From Arthrobacter sp. PAMC25284 (GTDB taxonomy: Bacteria; Actinomycetota; Actinomycetes; Actinomycetales; Micrococcaceae): a stretch of 64,000 nt of DNA. Positions 39,722 through 49,516 of this stretch are shown here, piece by piece. Location of the stretch: assembly GCF_019443425.1 (NCBI RefSeq), contig NZ_CP080382.1, forward strand, positions 2,790,001-2,854,000, given 5' to 3'. The notes below the pieces were generated by a model, which worked only from the letters and a program-made list of their open reading frames with translations, did not search any database and was not told the DNA's origin. The translations under genes were made by a program, and so were the position numbers. Each line of letters opens with the position of its first letter. Position 1 is the stretch's first letter.

Positions 39722-41498
39722 TCATGCGCTGGTTATGGCCTGCCAAATTGGACCCGATGCCGCGACTGACGTGGCGAGAAACAGCACCAGGAACACACCG
39801 GCGATTGTCAAGGGTGCCCTCCGTTCCTTCACGGCGTGGCCCCAAGCCAGGCCTGAGTCTCGGAGGGACCGGAAGTCCTGCGTCACGACGACGGCGATCA
39901 ACATCCCGAAGAACAGTGCTCCCTGGAGTGCAAAAAACATCATCCCCTGGTTCGGACTACTTCCGACTCGAAGCAGGAACGACCAGCAAGCGGCAAGCGA
40001 GACAAGCACGAGGAGGAAATAGGGCGCCAGCTGCGCCAGACCGAACTTCGGAACCCCGGTACCGGACATTCCTTTGACCGTGATCATGTACGGTTTTTTT
40101 ACTCTGAGGATTACCTGGATAAATGCGCTGAGAACCGTAACCCACCGCGAGATGTGCAGCACGACACCCCGCCAGGTCAGGCCGGGACCCTTGGGAAGTT
40201 GCCACTGTCGGCTCCAAAGCCACACCCCTGTCGCGGTGAATGCGGCCGGGAGGCTGTGTGCGAAGAAGTCGACGAAACCCGCCCGTGAGATGGGACTGTC
40301 TGCCGCGAGCGAGATCAGCGGAGCGACGAACAACAGGAGCGTCGTCAGCGACCATGCCGCGTACCAGGTCTGGACGAACAGGAACTGCAGGGCTTGCCGG
40401 GGCGAATACTTCCGGATCAGCCGGGGGGTGAAACTAAAGAGGACCTGGATCATTGAATATGCCCACGCAAACTGTTGAGCGCAGTAGGTGCTGAACGTCT
40501 CGGGACCGTCGCCGGTGGCAATGACCTCCGGAAGGAACACGCCTTCGTAGCCCTCGGCGGCAAGGACCACAGTATCGAGGTGGTCCTCGGCGCGCGTCGG
40601 CTGAAATCCGCCGATGCCCCGGATCGCCGCCATGTCGTAGGTGCAGTGGCTGCCGATGATGAACGGAGTCCGGCAGAATCCGAAGAATCCGGTTTGAAGG
40701 GGGCCCTGAAGCACCAGTTCCTGTTCCAGGGACCCTCTCGCTGTCCAGTGCTCGTGGTTGCCGTAGACGCTGGGCGCCTGCACCCAGGCAACCCGCCGGT
40801 TCCGGAAGTACCCCAGAACGCGGTCCAAGTAGTCAGGCACCGGAATATGATCGATGTCCAACTGCGTGAAATGTGTGTACTGGTCGCCGTATCTGTCGAG
40901 CCAGGCGTTCACATTGCCGGCTTTAGTCTTGGTCTGGAAGGGCGGCACAGTCCGGTTCCAGGCCGCGACACCGCTGGGGCCCCCACACTTGATCGTCGTG
41001 ACGGCAGAAGTAGGAGATCCCGAGTTCGCGGGCCATCTGCTCGATGGCGGGCGAGGGTTCCTTGTCGACGAGGATCCAGCTGTCGTGCGGGTAGCGGATG
41101 TTACTCATGGCCTCCAGTTGCCGCCGGACGATGCTGAGAGACTCGGAACCCGGAACGGTCAGGGTAATAACGGCAACCTTGCCAACTGTGCCCGGCGGGA
41201 CATCGTGAATGCTGACCGGAACAGGCTTTCGCATGTAGCCGAGGTAGAAGAGGTAAATGGACGGAAGTACCGTCAACCCGTAGAAGAGGGAAACGGATAC
41301 CAGGGTATAGAGGACGGGACTTCCTATGTGCCGGGGCTGGAGCCACCAGAGCCAGAAGAACCCGCTCACAAAGACCCAGAGGATAACCAAAGCGACGTAT
41401 TGAAACTGCTGTGCGCGGGTGAATACCCGGGTCGTTTCAGTGGATGTCAGGAAATCCTGCGCGGGGCTGCCCCGGCGGCCGATCAGATCGCTGGTCAT
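39722..41498 (-). CDS. Cellulose-synthase-like membrane glycosyltransferase, GT2 (frameshifted at 40980-40984)
   Basis: The restored protein is 591 residues. Two N-terminal membrane helices (about 35-85) precede a GT2 domain with VDKEPS, the DxD motif in TQLDIDH, EDHLDT in place of TED, and QQFAWAYSM in place of the canonical QxxRW. At least five membrane helices follow, consistent with a synthase that polymerises and extrudes a polysaccharide. No PilZ c-di-GMP domain is present. The frame breaks after DDQVWGP. One base too many in CCCCC at 40980-40984 explains it, and the repaired stretch reads SGVAAWNRTVPPFQ. The start overlaps the galE stop by 4 bases. UDP-galactose is a plausible donor from context. 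Confidence 0.85.
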
Positions 41499-42541
41499 CG
41501 CGAGCCTCCTCTCATGTCGACAAGGCCTTTATAGCCAAGCGGATTTTTTTGCTGGAAGCGCCAGGCGTCCTCGCACATCGTCGTCAGGTCCCGGCGGGCG
41601 GACCATCCGAGTTCGGCCCGGGCCCGATCCGGTGAGGCCACAAGTTCGGACACATCACCAGGCCTCCGCCCGACCAACCGGTAGGCGAGATCTTGCCCGC
41701 TCACTGCAGCGAATGCCCGAACAAGCTCCAACACAGACGTGCCGATGCCCGTGCCGAGGTTGTAGCGGCGGAATCCCGGCACCGGGCCGGATTCGAGAGC
41801 GAGCCGGTGTCCTTCGACGACATCCATGACGTGGATGTAGTCGCGGACCGCCGTTCCGTCCGGCGTGGGGTAGTCGGAGCCGAAAATCTTGAGTTCTTCG
41901 AGCCGGCCGGCTGCCAGTTGGGACAGATACGGCAGGACGTTGCCCGGAACCCCCTTGGGATCCTCGCCGAGTTCCCCGCTTTCATGGGCCCCCGCGGGGT
42001 TGAAATAGCGCAGCGCCGTGACCGACCAGTCAGAATGGCGGGCGCACAGATCCGTGAGGATCTGCTCGGCCATCCATTTGCTCCGGGCATACGGGTTGGT
42101 CGGGCGCGCCGGCGAATCCTCTGTGATGGGGAGCGCTGTGGCGTTGCCATAGATGGAGCAGGAAGAGGAGAAGACCAGATGCCGTACGCCTGCGGTGCCC
42201 ATGGCATTTAGCAGGCTGAGTAACCCGGTGAGATTGTTGCTGTAGTACTCGACTGGCCGGTCCATGGAGTCCCCGACCGCTTTGTATGCGGCGAAATGGA
42301 TGACGACGTCGATGCTATGGCGATTGAATACGTCGTCCAGCAGTGTCTGGTCGGAGATGTCGAACCGGTAGAACGTGACGTCGTGGCCACTTATTCGCCG
42401 GACGCTTTCAATGGCGGCGGATGAGCTGTTGACCAGGTTGTCCACCACAACGACGTCATAGCCGTTCAGCAGCAGGTCCAGGCTGCAGTGGCTTCCGATA
42501 AAGCCCGCGCCGCCCGTAACTAGGGCAGTTTGTTGTCTCAT
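41495..42541 (-). CDS. galE: UDP-glucose 4-epimerase
   Basis: The protein has 348 residues and is an extended SDR. The NAD motif is TGGAGFIGSH at residue 9, and the catalytic Ser-x-x-Tyr-x3-Lys is seen as SSSCSIYG and YARSK. Substrate-pocket motifs include RYFNPAGAH and VRDYIHVMDV. It interconverts UDP-glucose and UDP-galactose, feeding the adjacent synthase, which it overlaps by 4 bases. It is the third gene of the uxs-ugd-galE-GT2-GH53 operon. This coupling is strong evidence that galactose is a building block of the polymer. Confidence 0.95.
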   Translation of the reverse strand: MRQQTALVTGGAGFIGSHCSLDLLLNGYDVVVVDNLVNSSSAAIESVRRISGHDVTFYRFDISDQTLLDDVFNRHSIDVVIHFAAYKAVGDSMDRPVEYYSNNLTGLLSLLNAMGTAGVRHLVFSSSCSIYGNATALPITEDSPARPTNPYARSKWMAEQILTDLCARHSDWSVTALRYFNPAGAHESGELGEDPKGVPGNVLPYLSQLAAGRLEELKIFGSDYPTPDGTAVRDYIHVMDVVEGHRLALESGPVPGFRRYNLGTGIGTSVLELVRAFAAVSGQDLAYRLVGRRPGDVSELVASPDRARAELGWSARRDLTTMCEDAWRFQQKNPLGYKGLVDMRGGSR

Positions 42542-42569
42542 AATGTTCGATTCCCCCTGGTTTCAGCGT

Positions 42570-43890
42570 CTAGCGGGCGGGCCGGCCCATGGCGCGGACG
42601 GTCCAGCCGGCGGCGCGCCAACGGTCGATGTCCAGTGTGTTCCGGGCATCGAGGATGTTCGGCGCGGATACAAGATCGGAAACCAGCGCGAGATCAAGTT
42701 GCCGGTATTCCTGCCATTCCGTGAGGTGGACGGTGAGCTGGGCACCCTCGAAAGCCTTGTCTACCTCGGTGGTGTAATTCAGGCCGGGATACGCTGCCCG
42801 GGCATTTTCAATGGCTTCAGGATCGTGGACTCGCACATCGGCACCCAGGTTTTGGAGCGCGTGGGCGACGTTGAGAGCCGGGGAGTCTCGAACGTCGTCG
42901 CTATTTGGCTTGAAGGCTGCTCCGAGCACGGCGATTCTTTTGTTCTCCACGGACCCGCCCAGCATCGTCGTGGCGAGGTTGACGGCGCTCTGCCGGCGAT
43001 TGACGTTGATGGAGTCCACGTTGCGGAGGAACGCGAGTGACTCTTCAACGCCAAGTTCCTCGGCTCGGGCGAGGAACGCCCGAATGTCCTTGGGGAGGCA
43101 CCCGCCGCCAAAACCAAGGCCAGGGGAAAGAAAGCGGTTCCCGATGCGGGCATCGTGGCCGAGCGCCGCAGCCAGCGGGATGATATCCGCCCCAACTGCT
43201 TCACAGATTTCCGAAATGGCGTTGATGAATGAGATCTTGGTGGCGAGGAAGGCGTTGGCTGAGACCTTAACCAGCTCGGCGGTGGCGACGTCCGTCGAGA
43301 CATATGGCGTTCCGGCATCGAGGATGCGTGCGTAGACCTCTCGAAGAGTGGCGTCGGCGGCCGCGGACCCCACGCCGACCACCAGCCGATCCGGATGCAG
43401 GGTGTCATTGACGGCGAAGCCTTCGCGGAGGAACTCGGGGTTCCATGCGACTTCCACCTGGGTTGCATCGGGAGCCAAATCGGCCACCATAGCCGACAAC
43501 CTGGCCGCTGTCCCCACGGGAACCGTCGATTTTCCGACGATCAGGCACGGCCGGTTGAGGTTGGGTGCCAGGCCCCCGCACGACGGCGTCGACGTAAGTC
43601 ATGTCGGCGGCGGTCGAACCCGGACGTTGCGGGGTGCCCACGCAGATGAAGTGAACATCGCCGAATTCCGCCGCTTCCTGCAATGAAGTGGAAAACCTCA
43701 GCCGGCCGGACGCTATGTTGTCGCGAAGAAGGTCCGGGAACCCCGGCTCGAAGAACGGAGCGTGGCCGTTGGCCAACCGTTCAATTTTGGTCGCGTCGAC
43801 ATCGACTCCCAGGACATCATGCCCCAATTCGGCCATACCCGCGGCGTGTACCGCTCCGAGATAGCCCGTTCCAATGACGGTTATACGCAT
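42570..43890 (-). CDS. ugd: UDP-glucose 6-dehydrogenase (frameshifted at 43573-43577)
   Basis: The restored protein is 439 residues, the usual length. The N-terminal NAD domain opens RITVIGTGYLGAVHAAGMAE. The middle has VAWNPEFLREGFAV and the catalytic cysteine in GFGGGCLPKD. The C-terminal domain has LGAAFKPNSDDVRDSPAL. It oxidises UDP-glucose to UDP-glucuronate. The frame breaks after YVDAVV. One base too many in the CCCCC run at 43573-43577 explains it, and repair gives RGLAPNLNRPCLIVGKSTVP. AGGAGG lies 6 bases before the ATG. It provides the substrate for the upstream UDP-xylose synthase. Confidence 0.9.
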
Positions 43891-43954
43891 GCTTGCCTCC
43901 TAAGTGACGGCAGCCCGAAAGTGCCCGGGTCGCCTGGAATAACGGAGTGACCGG

Positions 43955-44986
43955 TCAGGCCAGCCTGGCCATGGCGGGAGTGCCGTGCCGGGACGTGTGC
44001 GGGCGGACGCCCTCAAACTGTGCGCCGGCGATACTGACGGCTGCTGCAGAAACTTCTCCACGGTGCGAACGGAAATAGTTGACCGTGTGGTGGAGGCCTT
44101 CCTCTGTGGAGATTCGAGGACGCCAGCCGAGGAGATTCTCGGCCAGAGTGATGTCTGGGCGCCGTCGGGTCGGGTCGTCCATCGGAAGCGGGTGGAATTC
44201 GATTGTGGAGCGGGAATCGGTCAACGTCAGAACCAGCTCAGCCAATTCATGCATCGTTCGCTCCACCGGGTTGCCCAGATTGATCGGTCCGGTTTCGTTG
44301 CTGTCGATCATGGCAACGATTCCCCGCACCAGGTCATCGACATAGCAGAAACTCCGCGTCTGCACGCCGCTTCCGTAGATGGTCAGAGGATCACCGTTCA
44401 GCGCCTGCGAAATGAAGGTGGAGACCACCCGGCCGTCTTCAGCCCGCATTCGAGGTCCGAAGGTATTGAATATCCGGACGATGCCAACGTTTACTCCCAA
44501 ACTGCGGGCGTAGGCCATGGAAATGGCCTCTGCAAAGCGTTTGGCTTCGTCGTAGACGCTGCGCGGGCCTATTGAGCTGACGTTTCCCCAGTAACTCTCG
44601 ACCTGTGGATGGACCGTCGGGTCGCCGTAGATTTCGCTGGTGGAGGCCAGTACGAAGCGGGCGCCCTTTTCCGCGGCGAGTTTCAAAGCATTCTCAGTGC
44701 CGCGGCTGCCGACGGCGAGCGTCTCTAATGGCATCCGGTGGTAGTCAGGCGGCGACGCAGGGCTGGCCAAATGTGCGACCACGTCGACGGGTCCTCGGAC
44801 GCGCAGCGCGGCGCTGACGTTGGCCCGCATGAACGTGAAGTTTGGGTGCTTTGCGAACGGCGCAATATTGTTGATGCGCCCTGTGGACAGGTCGTCCGCG
44901 CAGATCACTGAATCCCCGCGGTCTAACAAGGTTTCGCAAAGATGGGAGCCCAGGAAGCCGGCTCCACCCGTAATTAATGCACGCAT
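43955..44986 (-). CDS. uxs: UDP-glucuronate decarboxylase (UDP-xylose synthase)
   Basis: The protein has 343 residues. The NAD motif is GGAGFLGSHL, and the catalytic region is STSEIYGDP with Tyr-x3-Lys in YDEAKRFAE. The family-specific RIFNTFGPRM and TRSFCYVDDLVRGI are present. It converts UDP-glucuronate to UDP-xylose, a soluble-type UXS. The ATG at 44986 has GAGGGGA upstream; the longer frame before it is not conserved. It is the first gene of the operon with ugd, galE, the GT2 synthase and GH53. The C-terminal tail of about 30 residues is unusually alanine-rich and outside the family core. Confidence 0.92.
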   Translation of the reverse strand: MRALITGGAGFLGSHLCETLLDRGDSVICADDLSTGRINNIAPFAKHPNFTFMRANVSAALRVRGPVDVVAHLASPASPPDYHRMPLETLAVGSRGTENALKLAAEKGARFVLASTSEIYGDPTVHPQVESYWGNVSSIGPRSVYDEAKRFAEAISMAYARSLGVNVGIVRIFNTFGPRMRAEDGRVVSTFISQALNGDPLTIYGSGVQTRSFCYVDDLVRGIVAMIDSNETGPINLGNPVERTMHELAELVLTLTDSRSTIEFHPLPMDDPTRRRPDITLAENLLGWRPRISTEEGLHHTVNYFRSHRGEVSAAAVSIAGAQFEGVRPHTSRHGTPAMARLA

Positions 44987-45318
44987 AGTTCCCCTCAGAA
45001 TGCCGACTGTGAATATCGTCATGAATCTCATGTGCAATCCGCCCGCGGGCAATTGCAGAATGTCGGAAGATAGCTGGACCGAAACGTGGAAAGGAATCGG
45101 TTGGTCCTGCGTCATGCCCCAACGAACGCGACCGTTTGTCTACGGCAAACCTAGATTCGCCCCTGAAGTTGCGCACGGGTAGCGAACACCTGTCTTATTC
45201 GCAGGCGGCGCGGGCAATACCGGGCGCGGCTACTTGGGAGTCCGCCCGCGCAGTGGCCAACACAGGCCGGTCCGAGGTCGGGGGGCCAACGCGCGATAGA
45301 TGCGGCTGTGTGTGCCTG
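44987..45318 (-). promoter_or_regulatory. Leader and promoter region of the uxs operon
   Basis: This 332-base non-coding stretch lies between uxs and the convergent methyltransferase gene. It is less GC-rich than its surroundings. On the minus strand a TTGCAC box (45032-45037) is followed after 16 bases by TATTCA (45010-45015), a weak promoter candidate that would give a very short leader. No riboswitch or strong operator was recognised. Confidence 0.35.
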
Positions 45319-46008
45319 TTAGCGCGCGGCCGGCCGCGCGGCCCGAAGCACAGCGTCAGTCAGGAGGGCCGCTTCGCCGGCGGGGCCGGTCGCGCTGCGC
45401 TGCCGGCCCGCGGCGACGTCAATCCGCCAGTCGGGTGCCTTGATTCCGAGTTCGCTGATCAGGTCTTCGGCGGTGAAGTACATCTCCGGATCCGCGTGGG
45501 CTCCCCATGGCGGCAGCCCAACAGGGTGGTGGCCAACGATTAGCAGAGTGCCGCCCGTACGCACGGCAGCGGCGGCGAGCCGGAGGGTCTGCTGCCAGGG
45601 CGTCAGGGTCGAGTGCAGGAACTGTGCGGTGACGAGGTCGAATTGCCGGTCCTGCACCCAACTGGCCAGGTCCTGCTGTATCCATTCGACGTCTTCTGAA
45701 ATACCGGCGGCCTCCGCATGGGCGGCGGCCCGGCCGAGGGCGACGGCGGACACATCCAGGCCCGTTACGGCCCAGCCGCGGCCCGCCAGCCAGATGGCGT
45801 CCGCCCCTTCCCCGCACCCCAGGTCCAACGCCGCCCCCGGGGCCCGGTCTGAGGCCTCGGCGGTCAGTTGCGGGTTGGGCTGTCCGCTCCAAATTTTCGG
45901 CCTGCTCAGGTACTTCTCATCCCACAGCCCGGCCGCGGTGACGTCGTCCCCCCGGTGACCGCCGGTGTCGTCGCTGCCCCGGTGCGAATCGTGCTGGTGC
46001 TCTGTCAT
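45319..46008 (-). CDS. SAM-dependent methyltransferase (TehB/thiopurine-type)
   Basis: The protein has 229 residues. The family opening WDEKYLSRPKIWSGQPN precedes the SAM motif ALDLGCGEGADAIWLA near residue 62. WAVTGLDVSAVALGRA, and later TLLIVGHHP, complete the class I fold. This pattern is typical of tellurite-resistance TehB and thiopurine methyltransferase-like proteins. The substrate is not known. The N-terminal His/Asp-rich tail (HQHDSHRGSDDTGGHRGDD) could bind metal. It is convergent with the uxs leader and divergent from the small DUF gene. Confidence 0.85.
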   Translation of the reverse strand: MTEHQHDSHRGSDDTGGHRGDDVTAAGLWDEKYLSRPKIWSGQPNPQLTAEASDRAPGAALDLGCGEGADAIWLAGRGWAVTGLDVSAVALGRAAAHAEAAGISEDVEWIQQDLASWVQDRQFDLVTAQFLHSTLTPWQQTLRLAAAAVRTGGTLLIVGHHPVGLPPWGAHADPEMYFTAEDLISELGIKAPDWRIDVAAGRQRSATGPAGEAALLTDAVLRAARPAAR

Positions 46009-46158
46009 TGCTGCCTCCAGGCTTTCAGCACATCATTGCAGTCTCCGGTCGGGGCCGCTACGCCGCAGACATGTAGAAATCACCGGACGGAAATACTGCC
46101 GAAACGTCCGTGCTGAATGCTTGGGACAAGCCGCTGGTGCGAAGGAAAGGTACTGATC

Positions 46159-46497
46159 ATGGATGCAGGCGAAGCGCAGCGGGTCACCGTCTCTTCGGAA
46201 CTCTCGGTGGGGGAAGAGATTGAAGCCTGGCATCGCGGGCGGCTCTTCCATCGTGGCACCGTCTCCCGGACTGTTCCGTCAACGGATCTGTTCTGGATCA
46301 CGGAGGCAACAACCGGCATGCGTCGGCTGATCGATCTCGAAGCGCTGGTTATCCTGCGCGTGCCGGCGGGCGGCGGGCCGCACACCGGTGCGGCCAGCGC
46401 GAAGGCCGGGACGGCGAAGGCTGCGACGGCCGGGGCTACGGGCCGGCCGGCCTCGCGTGCTCCGCTGTTTCAGGAGCCGGGCTTCGCGGCCCATTGA
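46159..46497 (+). CDS. Small hypothetical protein
   Basis: The protein has 112 residues, with no family recognised. GAAGGAAAGG lies 8 bases before the ATG. Residues about 5-75 look folded (VGEEIEAWHRGRLFHRGTV, then TDLFWITEATTGMRRLIDLEAL), suggesting a small beta-rich domain. The C-terminal 40 residues are alanine/glycine-rich and probably disordered. An earlier start at 46117 is open but has no ribosome site. It lies divergent from the methyltransferase gene. Confidence 0.7.
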   Translation: MDAGEAQRVTVSSELSVGEEIEAWHRGRLFHRGTVSRTVPSTDLFWITEATTGMRRLIDLEALVILRVPAGGGPHTGAASAKAGTAKAATAGATGRPASRAPLFQEPGFAAH

Positions 46498-46834
46498 GTT
46501 CCTGGCCGGCATGGGTCGCGGCGCATCGGCGTCCTGATGATAGGCTGGGTGAACTTGATGTGCAGTGATGCCCACTATGGTCGTAACCGACCGGTACCGG
46601 TTCAGCCGGCGCCCCTGCTGGATTCCTTCGGGAGTCTGTCTGCGGGAAGTGGGTTTTTTCATGTGAGAGGCACATCCTGCGTCGATGAACGCGTTCTATT
46701 TGGTCCCGGCCGCCGCTGCCGAAAGGTTTGTGGCAGCCCGGTTGACCACCTGACTTTTCTTCGGCGAACCCCTGGGCCAACCGGCACCGGGGCCGATATC
46801 CGCATGGATACCGCCTGAAAGACATTTGAAACAT
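46498..46834 (+). promoter_or_regulatory. Long leader of the DEAD-box helicase gene
   Basis: This 337-base region has no gene. A GATAGGCT-like -10 box at about 46540 could start a leader of nearly 290 bases. It holds a GATTCC-TTCG-GGAGTC hairpin with a stable TTCG loop and, 20 bases later, a run of six T. Long structured leaders are common for cold-shock RNA helicases, which would fit, but no known element was recognised. Confidence 0.4.
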
Positions 46835-48713
46835 ATGACTACATTTGCTGCCCTCGGCACGCCCAAGGCACTCGCCGACACACTGACCGCCCAGGGAATC
46901 GAAACTCCGTTCCCCATCCAGGTCAAGACCCTCCCCGACACGCTGGCGGGACGCGACGTCCTTGGCCGCGGCCGCACCGGTTCCGGTAAGACCATTGCCT
47001 TCGCCATCCCGCTCGTCGCCCGTCTTGCCGAGCGCGAAGCCAAGCACTTCCGCAAGCCCGGCCGTCCGATGGGCCTGGTCCTCGCGCCGACCCGCGAACT
47101 GGCCACCCAGATCAACGCGACCATCGAGCCGATGGCCAAGGCCATGGGCCTGAACACCACCGTGATCTACGGCGGCATCTCCCAGGCGCGTCAGGAAAAG
47201 GCCCTGCGCGCCGGCGTCGACATCGTCATCGCCTGCCCGGGCCGCCTGGAGGACCTGATCCGCCAGCGCATCCTGACCCTAGAGGGCGTCGAGATCACAG
47301 TCCTGGACGAGGCCGACCACATGGCCGACCTTGGCTTCCTCCCCGTGGTCAAGAAGCTCATGGACATGACCCCCAGCCAGGGCCAGCGACTGCTGTTCTC
47401 CGCCACCCTGGACAATGGCGTGGACAAGATCGTCCAGCGTTACCTGTCCAACCCGCTGACCCACGCTGTGGATGAATCACAGGCAGCAGTCACCACCATG
47501 GAGCACCACGTACTCGTCGTCAACGACCAGACCGTGAAGAAGCAGCTGATCGTCGAACTTGCCTCGGGCGCCGGCCGCCGGGTGCTTTTCCTGCGCACCA
47601 AGCACCACGCCCGCAAGCTGGCCAAGACCCTGACGGACGCCGGCATCCCCGCCGTCGACCTTCACGGCAACCTCTCGCAGAACGCTCGTGACCGCAACCT
47701 GGCCGAGTTCTCCTCCGGCGAGGTCCGCGTTCTGGTCGCCACCGACGTCGCCGCCCGCGGCGTCCACGTTGACGACGTCGAACTGGTCATCCATGTGGAT
47801 CCGCCCACTGAGCACAAGGCCTACCTGCACCGCTCGGGGCCGCACCGCCCGCGCCGGTTCCGACGGCACCGTGGTCACGCTGACCCTGCCGGAGCAGCAG
47901 TCCGACGTCAAGAAGCTCATGAAGGCTGCCGGCGTCGAGGTCAACTTCGAACGCGTCACCGCCAACTCGCCGCTGGTTGCCGAACTGGTCGGCGAAATGG
48001 CCGACAAGATCGATCCGCGCACCCGCGCCGCGCTGCTGGCCGCCAAGTCCAACCAGGGTGGCGGCAGCTCCACCGGCGCCAACGCCGAGCGTAAGCGCGC
48101 CCGTCGCACCACCCAGGCTGCACCCACCGCGGGTGGCCGTGGCGGCCGTGGCGGACGCGGCCGCGTCGGAGCTGAGGCTCCCCGCACCGATCTTCCCCGC
48201 GCCGAACGCCGCGCCGTGGCCTATGAAGGCCAGGCTGCTGCGCGCAACGCCGCAGAGCGTGTCTCCGAGAGGAACGAGGACCGGATGGATGCCGAGCGCG
48301 CCGAACGCCGCAGCGTCCGCGCCCGCTCAACCGCGTATGGCACCCACCGGAACGATGTTCCGGCTGCGGGTGGCCGCGCTTCGGCTGGCCGCGGTTCCGA
48401 CGGCCGAGCAGCTGAGGGACGCAGCGATGCACGGGGCGCCTCGGCTCCCCGGAGCGGTGGCCAGCGTTCCGGCGCTCCCCGCACGGGCGCGTCGACTGGG
48501 GGCCAGCGCGGCGGGCGTCCGGCCACAGGCCAGCGCGCCGCGGCCGGTGCCAAGTCCGGCGGCAACTCGGCGGTCTGGTCCTCCAACACTGGAGGCACGT
48601 CCGGCGGATCCTACGCAGGCGGCGGCAACGGCCGCTCCGGCGAAGGCCGTCCGGCCCGCAGCGGCCCCCGCCGCGCGTCCGCTCCGGCGTCGAACGAACG
48701 CCGCAGCCGCTAA
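46835..48713 (+). CDS. DEAD-box RNA helicase (frameshifted at 47836-47839)
   Basis: The restored protein is 625 residues. The helicase core has the Q-motif (TPFPIQVKTLPDTLAG), Walker A GRTGSGKT, VLDEADHMADLG, FSATLD and, in the second half, VATDVAARGVHVDD. The last core motif HRSGRTARAG appears only after removing one G from GGGG at 47836-47839. A long C-terminal tail (about 400-625) is basic and rich in Arg, Gly, Ala and Ser, as expected for RNA binding. It unwinds RNA, probably in ribosome assembly or cold adaptation. The ATG at 46835 has a weak GAAAGA upstream, and TTG at 46826 is an alternative. Confidence 0.9.
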
Positions 48714-48844
48714 TCCAGCGGATTCCGCTCCGGATTAAGTTTCCCGCCAGGGAACCGGACGGGCGCTACGCAAATGTGCGCGCCCGTCCCGTTCCGTAGC
48801 GCCCGCCGGAGAAAGCAGCGTCAGTGGCTGCCCGCGGCGAGAAC

Positions 48845-49495
48845 CTACCAGCCCCGGGTCCGCCACTCCGCCAGGTGCGGCCGCTCGGCCCCGAGGGTCG
48901 TCGGATTGCCGTGCCCCGGGTGCACCACGGTGTCATCCGGGTAGGCATCGAACAGCCGCTCGCTGACATCTGTGATCAATTGATCGAAGCGCGCGGGATC
49001 TTGCCCGGTGTTGCCCACGCCGCCGGGGAACAGCGAGTCACCGGAAAAGATGTGGGCGGGCCCGTCCGGGTCCTGGTAAACGAAGGCGACCGATCCGGGG
49101 GTGTGGCCGCGCAGGTGGACCGCCGTTACGGCGAAGCCGTCGAACTTCCCGACGTCGCCGTGGCTGAGCAGCATATCGACGGGTACCGGAAGCTCCGGCG
49201 CATCATCGGTTCCCGCCGCCGTGCGGGTGCCGGTCGATGCCACCAGGGCGGGGAGTGCACGGACGTGGTCCCAGTGCTGGTGCGTGGTCGCGATCAGCGC
49301 CAGCTTCGGCGCCGCGGGGGTGTCTGCGGCGGATTCCTCGAGCATCCCTTCGATGGCGGGGAGGTCATCGGCGGCGTCGATCAGAAGTTGCGCGCCCGAC
49401 GCCCTGGCGGTCAGCAGATACACGTTGTTGTCCATCTCGCTGACCGAAATGCGGCGGATAGTGATATCACGCAAGGCGTGGATAAGTGAGTCCAT
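48845..49495 (-). CDS. Metallo-beta-lactamase-fold hydrolase
   Basis: The protein has 216 residues. The metal site THQHWDH is near residue 71, with later ligands in GHTPGS, FSGDSLF and HPGHG. This matches glyoxalase-II-like hydrolases with two zinc sites, likely acting on a thioester or similar substrate in the cytoplasm. Position two of the canonical H-x-H-x-D-H is kept. A start two codons earlier (49501) is equally possible. It runs the same way as the aldo/keto reductase gene, whose stop lies 21 bases upstream, so the two may be co-transcribed. Confidence 0.88.
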   Translation of the reverse strand: MDSLIHALRDITIRRISVSEMDNNVYLLTARASGAQLLIDAADDLPAIEGMLEESAADTPAAPKLALIATTHQHWDHVRALPALVASTGTRTAAGTDDAPELPVPVDMLLSHGDVGKFDGFAVTAVHLRGHTPGSVAFVYQDPDGPAHIFSGDSLFPGGVGNTGQDPARFDQLITDVSERLFDAYPDDTVVHPGHGNPTTLGAERPHLAEWRTRGW

Positions 49496-49516
49496 GGGCA
49501 CCAGTCTACGGAGTGT

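Noticed and set aside
39722..41498. PilZ (c-di-GMP) domain on the GT2 synthase
   Set aside because: The C-terminus is made of membrane helices and a short tail without the RxxxR...D/N-x-S-x-x-G pattern.
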